Source: Rhodococcus pyridinivorans
Lineage (GTDB): Bacteria > Actinomycetota > Actinomycetes > Mycobacteriales > Mycobacteriaceae
Length of the DNA: 64,000 nucleotides
Direction: 5' to 3'
Assembly (NCBI RefSeq): GCF_900105195.1
Contig: NZ_FNRX01000002.1
Coordinates: 2,418,001-2,482,000, forward strand
In this document: one piece after another, positions 43,566 to 51,043 of the stretch
Layout of the letters: every line of letters begins with the position of its first letter
How positions within the stretch are numbered: the first letter of the stretch is position 1
Translations under genes and position numbers: made by a program
The notes under the pieces: model-generated
Database searches by the model: none
What the model was told of the DNA's origin: nothing
What the model saw: the letters and a program-made list of their open reading frames with translations, nothing else

Positions 43566-43594
43566 TCGACTTCACCGATGCCGTTTCGTAATCT
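43566..43594 (+). promoter_or_regulatory. Putative promoter of the riboswitch-NlpC/P60 unit
   Basis: TCGACT (43566-43571) and TAATCT (43589-43594) are separated by 17 nt, one mismatch each from good sigma-A hexamers. Transcription from here would give a leader of about 220 nt that contains the whole riboswitch. Confidence 0.5.
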
Positions 43595-43644
43595 TTTCGA
43601 GACCGAGCGGAGAGTTTCCGCCCCACCCCCGGGTCGGAGCCGCA

Positions 43645-43797
43645 CGGTTACCGCCTAATCGCTTCTCCCGTCTGCGGGAGCGGTGAGCCGGGGACCCACA
43701 CGTAGTACTCGGGGTGAATCCCCTCCGCTGCTCGCGGGGAGGGGTAGGGCTGATCTTCCGGCCCGAACCCGTCAGCTAACTCGGTCGGCGGGTGAAC
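43645..43797 (+). ncRNA. ydaO/yuaA-type c-di-AMP riboswitch
   Basis: All conserved blocks of the class occur in order: CCGCCTAATCGC (43651-), GAGCCGGGGACCCA (43685-), GGGGTGAATC (43711-), GGTAGGG (43743-), and CCCGAACCCGTCAGCTAAC (43762-43780) followed by a closing GGCGGG that can pair with CCGCC at the 5' side to form P1. The element ends about 25 nt before the NlpC/P60 start. In actinobacteria this class typically precedes cell-wall hydrolase genes and lowers expression when c-di-AMP is high. No separate intrinsic terminator is obvious after the aptamer, so control may act on translation or through alternative pairing of P1. Confidence 0.88.
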
Positions 43798-43821
43798 GGA
43801 AGAAACGGAGAACGTCCCCTC

Positions 43822-44403
43822 GTGGTTTCGAACAACAGCACGCGCACCGTCCGGCGCGCACTCGTCGCCGGTGCCATTGCTCTCGGAGCAGTCACCGTCT
43901 CGGCCGGCCCGGCGATGGCCGAGCCGATCAACATTCCCGGTGTCGGAACGTTCGACCTCCCGGCCGGTGTGACCGTGCCGCCGGAGATCGCCAACATCGT
44001 TCCGCCGGCCCCCGAGGCCGCCCCCGCGCCTCAGTCCGGTTCCTTCACCGCCCCCTTCAGCTCTGTCGGCCAGCGCGCTGCCGACGCCGCGCAGTCGAAG
44101 ATCGGTGCCCCCTACGTCTACGGCGCTGCCGGCCCGAGCTCCTTCGACTGCTCGGGTCTCGTGCAGTGGGCCTACAAGCAGGCCGGTCTGAGCGTCCCGC
44201 GCACCAGCTACGAGCAGGCCTCCGCCGGTGCCCCGGTGGACGTCGCGGCTCTGCAGCCCGGGGACGTCGTGTCGTTCTACGGCGGCAGCCACACCGGCAT
44301 CTACATCGGCGGCGGCAACATCGTGCACGCCTCCACCTCGAGCCAGCCGGTCAAGATCGCACCGCTGAACTCGATGCCCGTCGACGGCGCCCGTCGCTTC
44401 TGA
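43822..44403 (+). CDS. Secreted NlpC/P60 peptidoglycan endopeptidase
   Basis: This 193-residue exported enzyme cuts peptidoglycan stem peptides. A signal peptide ends near AMA (about residue 33), a Pro/Ala linker follows (about 50-80), and the NlpC/P60 domain fills the C-terminus with Cys110 (FDCSGLVQWAYKQ), His157 (GSHTGIYIG) and His169 (NIVHAS). The GTG at 43822 was chosen because it directly follows the riboswitch and begins the signal peptide; a GTG at 43792 would place translation inside the aptamer. GGAG lies 11 nt upstream. The stop codon lies within a 24-bp tandem repeat. Expression is expected to respond to c-di-AMP. Confidence 0.92.
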   Translation: MVSNNSTRTVRRALVAGAIALGAVTVSAGPAMAEPINIPGVGTFDLPAGVTVPPEIANIVPPAPEAAPAPQSGSFTAPFSSVGQRAADAAQSKIGAPYVYGAAGPSSFDCSGLVQWAYKQAGLSVPRTSYEQASAGAPVDVAALQPGDVVSFYGGSHTGIYIGGGNIVHASTSSQPVKIAPLNSMPVDGARRF

Positions 44404-44457
44404 TCGGTCGGCGCCCGTCGCTTCTGATCGGTCGGCGCCCGTCGCTTCCGATCGGGC
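44386..44457 (+). repeat. Three 24-bp tandem repeats spanning the NlpC/P60 stop codon
   Basis: The unit GGCGCCCGTCGCTTCTGATC plus GGTC occurs at 44386-44409 and 44410-44433 without change and at 44434-44457 with two substitutions. Each copy repeats the last codons (GARRF) and stop, so the reading frame is unaffected; the extra copies are untranslated. Confidence 0.9.
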
Positions 44458-44490
44458 TGAGCACCCCCGCTCCAGCGCCGACGCACTGCC

Positions 44491-44532
44491 CGAGGAGGGT
44501 GGGTCCGGTACGTACCGGACCCACCCTCCTCG
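44491..44532 (+). terminator. Long palindromic terminator between the two NlpC/P60 genes
   Basis: Bases 44491-44511 and 44512-44532 are perfect reverse complements over 21 bp, giving a long stem with a minimal loop, followed by TGTGTCT. It should separate the riboswitch-controlled gene from the next one. Confidence 0.9.
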
Positions 44533-44656
44533 TGTGTCTGCACGTCCTTTCCGATGCAGGAACTGCTTGCACAAACGGCCGCTGCGTGGGAGGGCTACTC
44601 GCAGGTAGACACAAACCTATGCAATTCCGTAACCTGATCGAGACCTTTGGGAAAGG

Positions 44657-45745
44657 ATGCGAGCCCACGTGGTTTCCGACAGGACGAAGCACCTCGTACG
44701 AGTGCAGGACAGGCGACGGACCGGCCGTCCGGCGCTCGTCGTAGCCCTCGTGATGATGGTCCTCGGTTTCACCCTGGCGCCGGCGACGGCGCAACCCGCA
44801 GGGGAGAGCCCGGCAGCACGCCTCGAGCACCTCGCGGATCTGTCGCGTCGCAGCGAACAGGCCACCGAGGCGTTGCACGCCGCCGGGGCCGATCTCGAAG
44901 CGAAGGTCGCTGCGCAGCACGAGGCCGAGGTGCGTGCCGGCCAGGCCGACGACGCGCTCGGCGCCGCTCGCGCCGAGATCGCCCGCTTCAAGCCCACCGT
45001 CGACAAGCTCGCGCGGGCCAACTACCGCGGTGCGCGCACCAACCGGCTGTTCGCCGTCATGGTGAGCGACTCGCCCCAGCAGATGCTCGACCAGATGGTC
45101 CTGCTCGACGTCCTGGGCGAGCAGACCTCGCGTGAGGTCGAGGGCTTCCGGGCGGCCACCGCCGCTGCGGCCGAGGCGGCCGTCGCCGCGCAGCATGCCG
45201 CCGACGAGGCGCGTGCCGCCGCCGAGCAGGCCCAGACCCTCCGCGACGAACTCCAGCGGCGACAGGCCGAACTCGAGGAGCAGATCGAAGGGGTCCTGAA
45301 CGCCTTCGAGGCGCTGAGCGACGCGGAGAAGGCAGAACTCGCCGGCACTCCCTTCCCTCCGGGCCTCGACGCCGAGAAGATCCTGCAGCACCTCGTCCCC
45401 GGCAGCAACGGCGCCGCGCTCCGCGCCGCCCTGTCGCGGATCGGCTCGCCGTACGTGTGGGGCGCGACCGGCCCCGACCAGTTCGACTGCTCGGGACTCA
45501 TGGTGTGGGCGTACAACCAGGTCGGCAAATCACTGCCCCGGTCGAGTCAGGCCCAGGCGCAGGGCGGCATCCCCGTCTCCCGCGACAATCTGCAGCCCGG
45601 CGACCTCGTGATCTTCTACGACGACGCCTCCCACGTCGGCATGTACGTCGGCGATGGCAACATGGTGCACGCGTCGACCTTCGGTGTGCCGGTGAAGGTG
45701 CAGTCGATCGACCGCTTCCCGTTCCACAGCGCCCGGCGGTACTGA
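44657..45745 (+). CDS. Secreted NlpC/P60 endopeptidase with coiled-coil domain (RipC-like)
   Basis: The 362-residue exported protein has a signal peptide (about 24-46), a long Ala/Glu/Gln-rich coiled coil (about 52-215), and a C-terminal NlpC/P60 domain with Cys278 (FDCSGLMVWAY), His326 (SHVGMYVG) and His338 (NMVHAS). The coiled coil resembles those of septal hydrolases (RipC, CwlO) activated by FtsEX. It is the counterpart of Rv2190c. ATG 44657 is taken as start, though GTG 44669, 12 nt further on and better spaced from GAAAGGA, is equally possible. It has no riboswitch of its own. Confidence 0.92.
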   Translation: MRAHVVSDRTKHLVRVQDRRRTGRPALVVALVMMVLGFTLAPATAQPAGESPAARLEHLADLSRRSEQATEALHAAGADLEAKVAAQHEAEVRAGQADDALGAARAEIARFKPTVDKLARANYRGARTNRLFAVMVSDSPQQMLDQMVLLDVLGEQTSREVEGFRAATAAAAEAAVAAQHAADEARAAAEQAQTLRDELQRRQAELEEQIEGVLNAFEALSDAEKAELAGTPFPPGLDAEKILQHLVPGSNGAALRAALSRIGSPYVWGATGPDQFDCSGLMVWAYNQVGKSLPRSSQAQAQGGIPVSRDNLQPGDLVIFYDDASHVGMYVGDGNMVHASTFGVPVKVQSIDRFPFHSARRY

Positions 45746-45809
45746 CCGGGTAGAGGCGGGATCGCAGCCGGTGGGCGAGGGCGTACGGGACCACCCTCGG
45801 ACACCGACC

Positions 45810-45815
45810 TAGACT
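45810..45815 (+). promoter_or_regulatory. Putative -10 element of the HExxH gene
   Basis: TAGACT lies 6 nt before the GTG at 45822 with no Shine-Dalgarno sequence, pointing to a leaderless transcript. Confidence 0.4.
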
Positions 45816-45821
45816 GACGCG

Positions 45822-47162
45822 GTGCCCGCGCGATCGTCCTTCACCGCCGGTACCCGCAAGTGGGAACGTCTCGGCCTGGCCGGACTCGTGGTCGCGCTGG
45901 TCACGGCAGGACTGCTGCTGGCCGTCGACCCGGTGGACACCGACGACGCCGACAGCCGGGTACGGGCCGAACTGCAGGTCGTGCTCGACGACTGGGCGCA
46001 CGCCGTCCGGACCGGCGACGACGGGTCCCTCGCGGAGTTGATCGACGACGCGTCTCCGGAACTCCTCGACGCCGAACGGGAGCGGATCGCGGCGATCTCC
46101 GCCGTTCCCCTCGCCGATCTCGGCTACGAACTCGCCTCCGAACCCGCGCTGCCCCTGCCGCCCGAGACGATCGCCCGGTTCGCGGCCGACGAGGTACGGG
46201 CGCACCGCGTCCACCTGCGGTACGCCGTGGACGGAATCGACGACATACCCACCCGGCGACCGGTGACCGTGCTGTTCGTCCACCGACCGCAGGGCTGGCG
46301 GATCGCCGACGACGCACCCGATCTCGCCGGGGCGCAGACCGTCACCTGGCGAGGGCCCTGGGACCACGGCAGCCTCCACCTCGCGACCGCGCAGACCGAG
46401 GGTGGTCGCTCGCTCGTGATCGGACACCCGGACAACGCCGCCTTCGTCGACGACCTGGCAGGCGAACTGCCGTCGGTGGTCGAGGCTGTCGACGACCTTT
46501 GGGGCGATTCCTGGCCGCGACGCGCACTGGTGGTCGTGACGTCCTCACACGAGGAGTTCTCGCACCTCGTCGGGCCACGACACGACGGCGACGACATCGC
46601 GGCCGTCGCGGTCTCCGACGATGTCGACCACGAGCGCGGGATCGCCACCGGGCAGCGCATCGTCTTCAACCCGGCCGCGAGCGACCGGCTGGACGACACC
46701 TCTCGCCGGATCGTGCTCGCGCACGAGACGGTGCACGTCGCCGCACGCGCCGGCACCGTGGACGGCTCCCCGATGTGGGTCCTCGAGGGCTTCGCCGACT
46801 ACGTCGGCCACCGCACGGCCGCGGAGGGCCTCGCCACCGGGCCGGTCGACGTGCAGCGGATCGCGCCGACGCTGACCCGGCAGGTACGGGCGTCGGGTGC
46901 ACCGACGTCGCTGCCCGCCGACGGCGACTTCATCGGCGACCGGTCGACGCTCGCCTACGAGAGCTCCTGGTCGATCGCCGCGTACACCGCGGACCAGTTC
47001 GGACACGACACGCTCGTCTCCCTCTACCGCGCCCTCGCCGCGGGTCCCGTCACCGACGAACACCTCGACGACGTGCTCACAGACCTGCTCGGCGTCGACA
47101 CCGCCGGCTTCGTGGGCGGTTGGGGTCGCTGGCTCGGAGAGCGCATCCGCGACATCCGCTGA
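45822..47162 (+). CDS. Membrane-anchored HExxH metallopeptidase-like protein
   Basis: The 446-residue protein has a basic N-terminus and one transmembrane helix (about 17-35). The remaining part is extracytoplasmic: a domain of about 50-180 that resembles NTF2-like folds, then a peptidase-like domain with zinc motif His301-Glu302-His305 (LAHETVHVAA) and the likely third ligand Glu322 (LEGFADYVGH), the gluzincin arrangement. It ends WGRWLGERIRDIR. Its substrate is unknown. Placement between an NlpC/P60 hydrolase and PimB suggests an envelope role. GTG 45822 is supported by TAGACT 6 nt upstream. Confidence 0.78.
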   Translation: MPARSSFTAGTRKWERLGLAGLVVALVTAGLLLAVDPVDTDDADSRVRAELQVVLDDWAHAVRTGDDGSLAELIDDASPELLDAERERIAAISAVPLADLGYELASEPALPLPPETIARFAADEVRAHRVHLRYAVDGIDDIPTRRPVTVLFVHRPQGWRIADDAPDLAGAQTVTWRGPWDHGSLHLATAQTEGGRSLVIGHPDNAAFVDDLAGELPSVVEAVDDLWGDSWPRRALVVVTSSHEEFSHLVGPRHDGDDIAAVAVSDDVDHERGIATGQRIVFNPAASDRLDDTSRRIVLAHETVHVAARAGTVDGSPMWVLEGFADYVGHRTAAEGLATGPVDVQRIAPTLTRQVRASGAPTSLPADGDFIGDRSTLAYESSWSIAAYTADQFGHDTLVSLYRALAAGPVTDEHLDDVLTDLLGVDTAGFVGGWGRWLGERIRDIR

Positions 47163-47239
47163 CCGGGACGGTCCGGGCCGGGCCCATCGGCACCGTCCGG
47201 AGCTCGGGACCCGTCGGCGCCTTCCCGTCGCGCTGCTTC

Positions 47240-47245
47240 TACGGT
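47240..47245 (+). promoter_or_regulatory. Putative -10 element of pimB
   Basis: TACGGT lies 6 nt before the pimB ATG at 47252, without a Shine-Dalgarno sequence. Confidence 0.35.
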
Positions 47246-47251
47246 GGTCCC

Positions 47252-48421
47252 ATGTCGCGGACCCTGCTGGTGACGAACGATTTCCCGCCCCGACCGGGGG
47301 GCATCCAGTCCTATCTGCACGCCTTCGCGAACCAGCTGCCGTCCGACGACCTGGTCGTCTACGCGCCGCGGTGGCGCGGCGACAGCCATGTGAAGTTCGA
47401 CGCACGAGTCCCCTTCGAGGTCGTCCGTCATCCCACGACACTGATGCTGCCGACACCCGACGTCGCGCGACGGGCCACGCGGCTGCTCACCGAACACGAC
47501 TGCGACACCGTCTGGTTCGGAGCGGCTGCACCGTTGGCGCTGCTGGCGCCCGTGCTGCGCCGCGCCGGCGCTCATCGCATCGTCGCCAGCACCCACGGCC
47601 ACGAGGTGGGATGGTCGATGCTTCCCGCCGCCCGGCAGGCGCTGCGGCGGATCGGCGAGCACACCGACACCGTCACCTACGTCAGTCGTTACACGAGGGG
47701 GCGGTTCGCCTCGGCATTCGGCCCCGAAGCGGGTCTCGAACACCTGCCGTCCGGGGTGGACACCGACGTCTTCCGGCCCGATCCGGCGGCCCGCGCCGAA
47801 CTGCGGGCACGTTACGGTCTCGGCGACCGGCCCACCGTGCTGTGTCTGTCGCGCCTGGTGCCGCGCAAGGGACAGGACGTGCTCATCCGCGCGCTGCCCG
47901 CGATCCGGAAGCGGATCGACGGTGCCGTCCTCGTCATCGTCGGCGGCGGACCGTACGAGTCGCGCCTGCGGGAGCTCGCGCGCCGCACGGATGTCGAGGA
48001 GCACGTCGTATTCACCGGCACCGTGCCGTCGGCCGAGCTCGCCGCGCACCACACCATCGCTGACGTGTTCGCGATGCCGTGCCGGACCCGCGGCGGCGGT
48101 CTCGACGTCGAGGGCCTGGGCATCGTGTACCTCGAGGCGTCCGCGACCGGGGTGCCCGTCGTGGCAGGCCGGTCGGGTGGGGCCCCGGAAACGGTGCGCG
48201 ACGGTCGCACCGGCTACGTCGTCGACGGCACCTCCGTCACAGCCGTCGCGACCGCGGTGTCCGGTGTCCTCGCCGATCCCGATCGTGCCGCCGCGATGGG
48301 CGCGGCCGGTCGAGAGTGGGTCTCCAGCGATTGGAGATGGGACGTCCTGGGCGCAAGATTGCGCGGTTATCTCGACGCCTCGGCGCCCCCGAACGAGACG
48401 GTGACGCCGTCGGCGGGGTGA
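47252..48421 (+). CDS. pimB: Phosphatidylinositol mannoside mannosyltransferase (PimB')
   Basis: This 389-residue GT4 glycosyltransferase adds the second mannose to PIM1 from GDP-mannose on the inner membrane face, on the path to PIMs, lipomannan and lipoarabinomannan. The N-terminal acceptor domain starts LLVTNDFPPRPGGIQSYLH. The donor domain has CLSRLVPRKGQDVLI and the nucleotide-sugar motif VEGLGIVYLEASATGVPVV with the EX7E glutamates. Synteny with Rv2188c supports PimB'. It lies 89 bp after the HExxH gene. In M. tuberculosis fadD15 follows; here an SRPBCC gene follows directly. Confidence 0.93.
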   Translation: MSRTLLVTNDFPPRPGGIQSYLHAFANQLPSDDLVVYAPRWRGDSHVKFDARVPFEVVRHPTTLMLPTPDVARRATRLLTEHDCDTVWFGAAAPLALLAPVLRRAGAHRIVASTHGHEVGWSMLPAARQALRRIGEHTDTVTYVSRYTRGRFASAFGPEAGLEHLPSGVDTDVFRPDPAARAELRARYGLGDRPTVLCLSRLVPRKGQDVLIRALPAIRKRIDGAVLVIVGGGPYESRLRELARRTDVEEHVVFTGTVPSAELAAHHTIADVFAMPCRTRGGGLDVEGLGIVYLEASATGVPVVAGRSGGAPETVRDGRTGYVVDGTSVTAVATAVSGVLADPDRAAAMGAAGREWVSSDWRWDVLGARLRGYLDASAPPNETVTPSAG

Positions 48422-48460
48422 CCGGACGGGCCGCCGACGCGATATGTGAAGCTGTTCTGC

Positions 48461-48850
48461 GTGAGCAGCATTCAGGTGGCGGACCAGACCTTCGTAGCGG
48501 CGCCTCCGGAGCGCATCGCCGAGGAGGTCGCGGCCCTCGATCGGTGGCGTGCATGGTGGCCCGATCTCGTACTGACCGTGCGGGAGGACCGAGCCGAGAA
48601 GGGCATCCGGTGGACGGTGTCGGGTCCGCTCGACGGAACGATGGAGGTGTGGATCGAGCCGGTTCTCGACGGCGCGGTGATCCACTACTTCCTGCACTGC
48701 GAGCCGGCCGGTGTCGCGCCCGAGCGGGTGGCGGGTCTCGACCTCGCGGGAATGAACCGTACGCGCCGGGTCCAAGGGAAGGTGATGACCTTCGAGGTCA
48801 AGCAGCGTCTCGAGGCCGGTCGTCCGGCAGGTGAACCGCCGCGACGCTGA
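48461..48850 (+). CDS. SRPBCC (polyketide cyclase/START-like) protein
   Basis: The 129-residue protein has the START-like pattern: a first strand (SIQVADQTFVAAPPERIAEEVA), the WRAWWPDLVLTVRED segment, then antiparallel strands and a long C-terminal helix. The start GTG 48461 is chosen because it gives 129 residues, the same as the M. tuberculosis counterpart Rv2186c as I recall; GTG 48446 would add five residues. Such proteins bind hydrophobic ligands in a cavity; the ligand is unknown. It heads a row with a second SRPBCC gene and an ArsA-like ATPase. Confidence 0.8.
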   Translation: MSSIQVADQTFVAAPPERIAEEVAALDRWRAWWPDLVLTVREDRAEKGIRWTVSGPLDGTMEVWIEPVLDGAVIHYFLHCEPAGVAPERVAGLDLAGMNRTRRVQGKVMTFEVKQRLEAGRPAGEPPRR

Positions 48851-48963
48851 AGCCACCGAAGGCGCGTCGTCCCGATACCGTTGTTCCCACGGTGTGTGAT
48901 AGACCCTCGGGGCGGGACTGATCGGTGCACACCCGAGGGACCGAGAAAGGGAGCCGTCACCAC

Positions 48964-49401
48964 ATGGCCGAGAAGACGAAGAGGTCGATCACCATCGACG
49001 CGCCGGCCGAGCGTGTCATGGAGGTCATCGCAGATTTCGATGCCTATCCGACGTGGGTGTCGGCGGCGAAGACCGTGGAGGTCGTGGAACATCGTCCCGA
49101 CGGCCGCGCCGAACGCGTGCGCTTCGTCCTCGACGCCGGCATCGTCAAGGACACCTACGTCCTGCGGTACAAGTGGGCGTCCGACAACCGTGCCGTGAGC
49201 TGGGAGCTCGAGAGCGGTGAGATCCAGAAGGCCCAGTCCGGCTCGTACGTGCTGACCGAGGCCCCCGGCGGCACCACGGTCGTCGACTACCAGCTCACCG
49301 TGGATCTCACGATCCCGATGATCGGTCTGTTCAAGCGCAAGGCGGAGAAGGTCATCACCGACACCGCGCTGAAGGAACTCAAGAAGCAGGTGGAGGGCTG
49401 A
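48964..49401 (+). CDS. SRPBCC protein, TB16.3 (Rv2185c) type
   Basis: The 145-residue START-like protein begins MAEKTKRSITIDAPAERVME and ends IGLFKRKAEKVITDTALKEL, closely following TB16.3 of M. tuberculosis. Conserved features are FDAYPTWVSAAKTVEV and WELESGEIQKAQSG. These domains bind lipids or polyketide-like ligands; nothing catalytic is evident. ATG 48964 follows AAAGGGAG. The ArsA-like gene starts 24 nt after its stop, so they are probably cotranscribed, and lipid handling together with the ATPase is a reasonable guess. Confidence 0.88.
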   Translation: MAEKTKRSITIDAPAERVMEVIADFDAYPTWVSAAKTVEVVEHRPDGRAERVRFVLDAGIVKDTYVLRYKWASDNRAVSWELESGEIQKAQSGSYVLTEAPGGTTVVDYQLTVDLTIPMIGLFKRKAEKVITDTALKELKKQVEG

Positions 49402-49424
49402 ACGTCCGGCACGCCCCGGCCCGC

Positions 49425-50633
49425 GTGCGATGGTTCCTCGGAAAGGGCGGTGCCGGGAAGACGACCCTTGCCGCGGCCGAGGCGCTCGCGACCGCCCGTG
49501 CGGGAGAACCCGTGCTCGTCGTGTCCATCGACCGGGCGCACTCCCTCGGCGACGTGCTCGACCTGCCTCCGGCCACGAACCGGGACGCCGGCGCGACGGA
49601 CATCCGCACCGTCGAGGACAACCTCGGCATGGTCGAGATCGACTCGCTGCAGCTGCTCCGCACGCGCTACGCGGTCCTCGCCTCGATGGCGGCGCTCGCC
49701 GGGACGCACGAGCACGCAGACCAGTTCGACCTGCCCGAGCCCGACGAACTGACCGGGCTTCCCGGCGTCGAGGAACTGCTCGTGCTCGCCGAGGTCGCGC
49801 GACTCGCGGACAGCGGACGGTGGGCTCTCGTCGTCGTCGACGCCCCGGCCTCCGCCGACGCCCTGCGCACCCTCACCGCGCCGCGCACGGTCTCCGATTC
49901 GCTGGAACGGATCTGGCCTCAGCACAGCCGGGTCGCGGCGGCCACCGGTCCGGACCCCCGCACGGGTGTCTTCGTCGCGCTGTTCGATCGGTTGCTGTCG
50001 GGGATCACCGCGGTACGCGACCTGCTCGACGATCGCGGACGCAGCGCCGCGGTGATCGTGGCGACGCCCGACCGCGCCGGTCGTGCCGAGCTCGCACGGG
50101 TGCGATCGTGGCTCGCCCTGTCCGGCATTCGCGTCGACGCGGTCGTCGTCAACGGCGTCGTCCCCGCGGTGGGCGGTTCGGGTGCGGCTGCACGGCTGCT
50201 GGCCGATCAACGGGCCGCGCACGAGGCGATCGTTGCCGAGATCGGGGCGGCCGTCACCGACGTTCCCGTGATCGTGTGCGAGCGCCGTGCTGCGGAGCCG
50301 GTAGGGTTGGCAGCTCTGGAGGAGCTCGCCACGGCGCTCCGCCGCGATGCACTCGTTCCCTCGTCGGAGACCGACGAGCCGGTCCGGGTGCAGCACGAAT
50401 CGGGAACGGGGGTGGAGTCGGTGTACGCGATGCGCATGTACCTGCCGCTCGCCGATCCCGCGTCCCTGACACTCGGACGGATCGGCGACGACCTCGTCGT
50501 CGGCGCCGACGGCATGCGACGCCGGGTGCGACTCGCCTCGGGGCTGCGGCGGTGCACCGTCTCCGATGCCGAGTTCGACGGAACCGATCTGGTGGTGCGA
50601 TTCGTACCGGATCCGGCGGTGTGGCCGCTGTGA
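49425..50633 (+). CDS. ArsA/GET3-like P-loop ATPase
   Basis: The 402-residue ATPase opens with the deviant Walker A motif GKGGAGKTT (residues 6-14) of the ArsA/GET3/MinD class, followed by VLVVSIDRAHSLGDVLD (switch region) and later VVVDAPASADALRTL (Walker B). The C-terminal 90 residues form a small beta-rich domain (LPLADPASLTLGRIGDDLVV). No arsenite-binding cysteine set or other ars gene is present, so arsenic efflux is unlikely; it matches Rv2184c in position. GTG 49425 is the only start near the preceding stop. Its stop overlaps the next start by 4 nt. Confidence 0.85.
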   Translation: MRWFLGKGGAGKTTLAAAEALATARAGEPVLVVSIDRAHSLGDVLDLPPATNRDAGATDIRTVEDNLGMVEIDSLQLLRTRYAVLASMAALAGTHEHADQFDLPEPDELTGLPGVEELLVLAEVARLADSGRWALVVVDAPASADALRTLTAPRTVSDSLERIWPQHSRVAAATGPDPRTGVFVALFDRLLSGITAVRDLLDDRGRSAAVIVATPDRAGRAELARVRSWLALSGIRVDAVVVNGVVPAVGGSGAAARLLADQRAAHEAIVAEIGAAVTDVPVIVCERRAAEPVGLAALEELATALRRDALVPSSETDEPVRVQHESGTGVESVYAMRMYLPLADPASLTLGRIGDDLVVGADGMRRRVRLASGLRRCTVSDAEFDGTDLVVRFVPDPAVWPL

Positions 50634-51043
50634 GGGACGACCACGAAGCCCTGATCTCCGAATTGTTGTTGCTCGCCGACGCCGTGCTCGACCGCGTCGA
50701 GGGCACGGTGCAGCAGTTCGTCGCCGCGACCGGCGACGCGTCGGCCCATACCTCCCCCGATACCGCGACCGGTTCGACGGCGCCGGGTGACGCCGAAGCC
50801 GCGACCACCCCGAACGGGTGCGCGTGGTGCCCGCTCTGTGCCGCCGCAGCCCTGGTTCGCGGCGAGAACCACGAACTGGTCAGCAGGCTGGCGTCGAAAC
50901 TGGCGGCGTTGATCGCGTTGCTGCGGAAGTTCCTCGCGCAGTTCCTGCCCTCGACCGGTGGCGTCCCGCCCGAGCCGACCCCTGATCCGCCGACACGGGA
51001 TCGTCCGGCCTTCGAGCCGATCTCCGTCAACCTCCGCACGTGA
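50630..51043 (+). CDS. Small CxxC-motif protein (Rv2183c-like)
   Basis: This 137-residue protein begins with a helical segment (HEALISELLLLADAVLDR), then a Ser/Thr/Ala linker, a compact cysteine motif CAWCPLC (about 63-69), and an amphipathic helix LVSRLASKLAALIALLRKF, ending in a Pro-rich tail. The cysteines could hold a metal or act in redox exchange. GTG 50630 overlaps the ATPase stop (GTGA), and its own stop overlaps the next start the same way, so the three genes are coupled. Its function is unknown; the constant pairing with the ATPase suggests a partner. Confidence 0.75.
   Translation: MRDDHEALISELLLLADAVLDRVEGTVQQFVAATGDASAHTSPDTATGSTAPGDAEAATTPNGCAWCPLCAAAALVRGENHELVSRLASKLAALIALLRKFLAQFLPSTGGVPPEPTPDPPTRDRPAFEPISVNLRT

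Noticed and set aside
43213..43626. 137-codon minus-strand open frame in the riboswitch upstream region
   Set aside because: It has no ribosome binding site, unusual composition, and overlaps the putative promoter of the riboswitch unit.
45860..47251. N-terminal extension of the pimB frame through the HExxH gene
   Set aside because: The extension is Arg-rich shadow sequence; PimB proteins start at the ATG at 47252.
49425..50633. Arsenite efflux ATPase
   Set aside because: The P-loop resembles ArsA, but the cysteine ligands and all other ars genes are missing.
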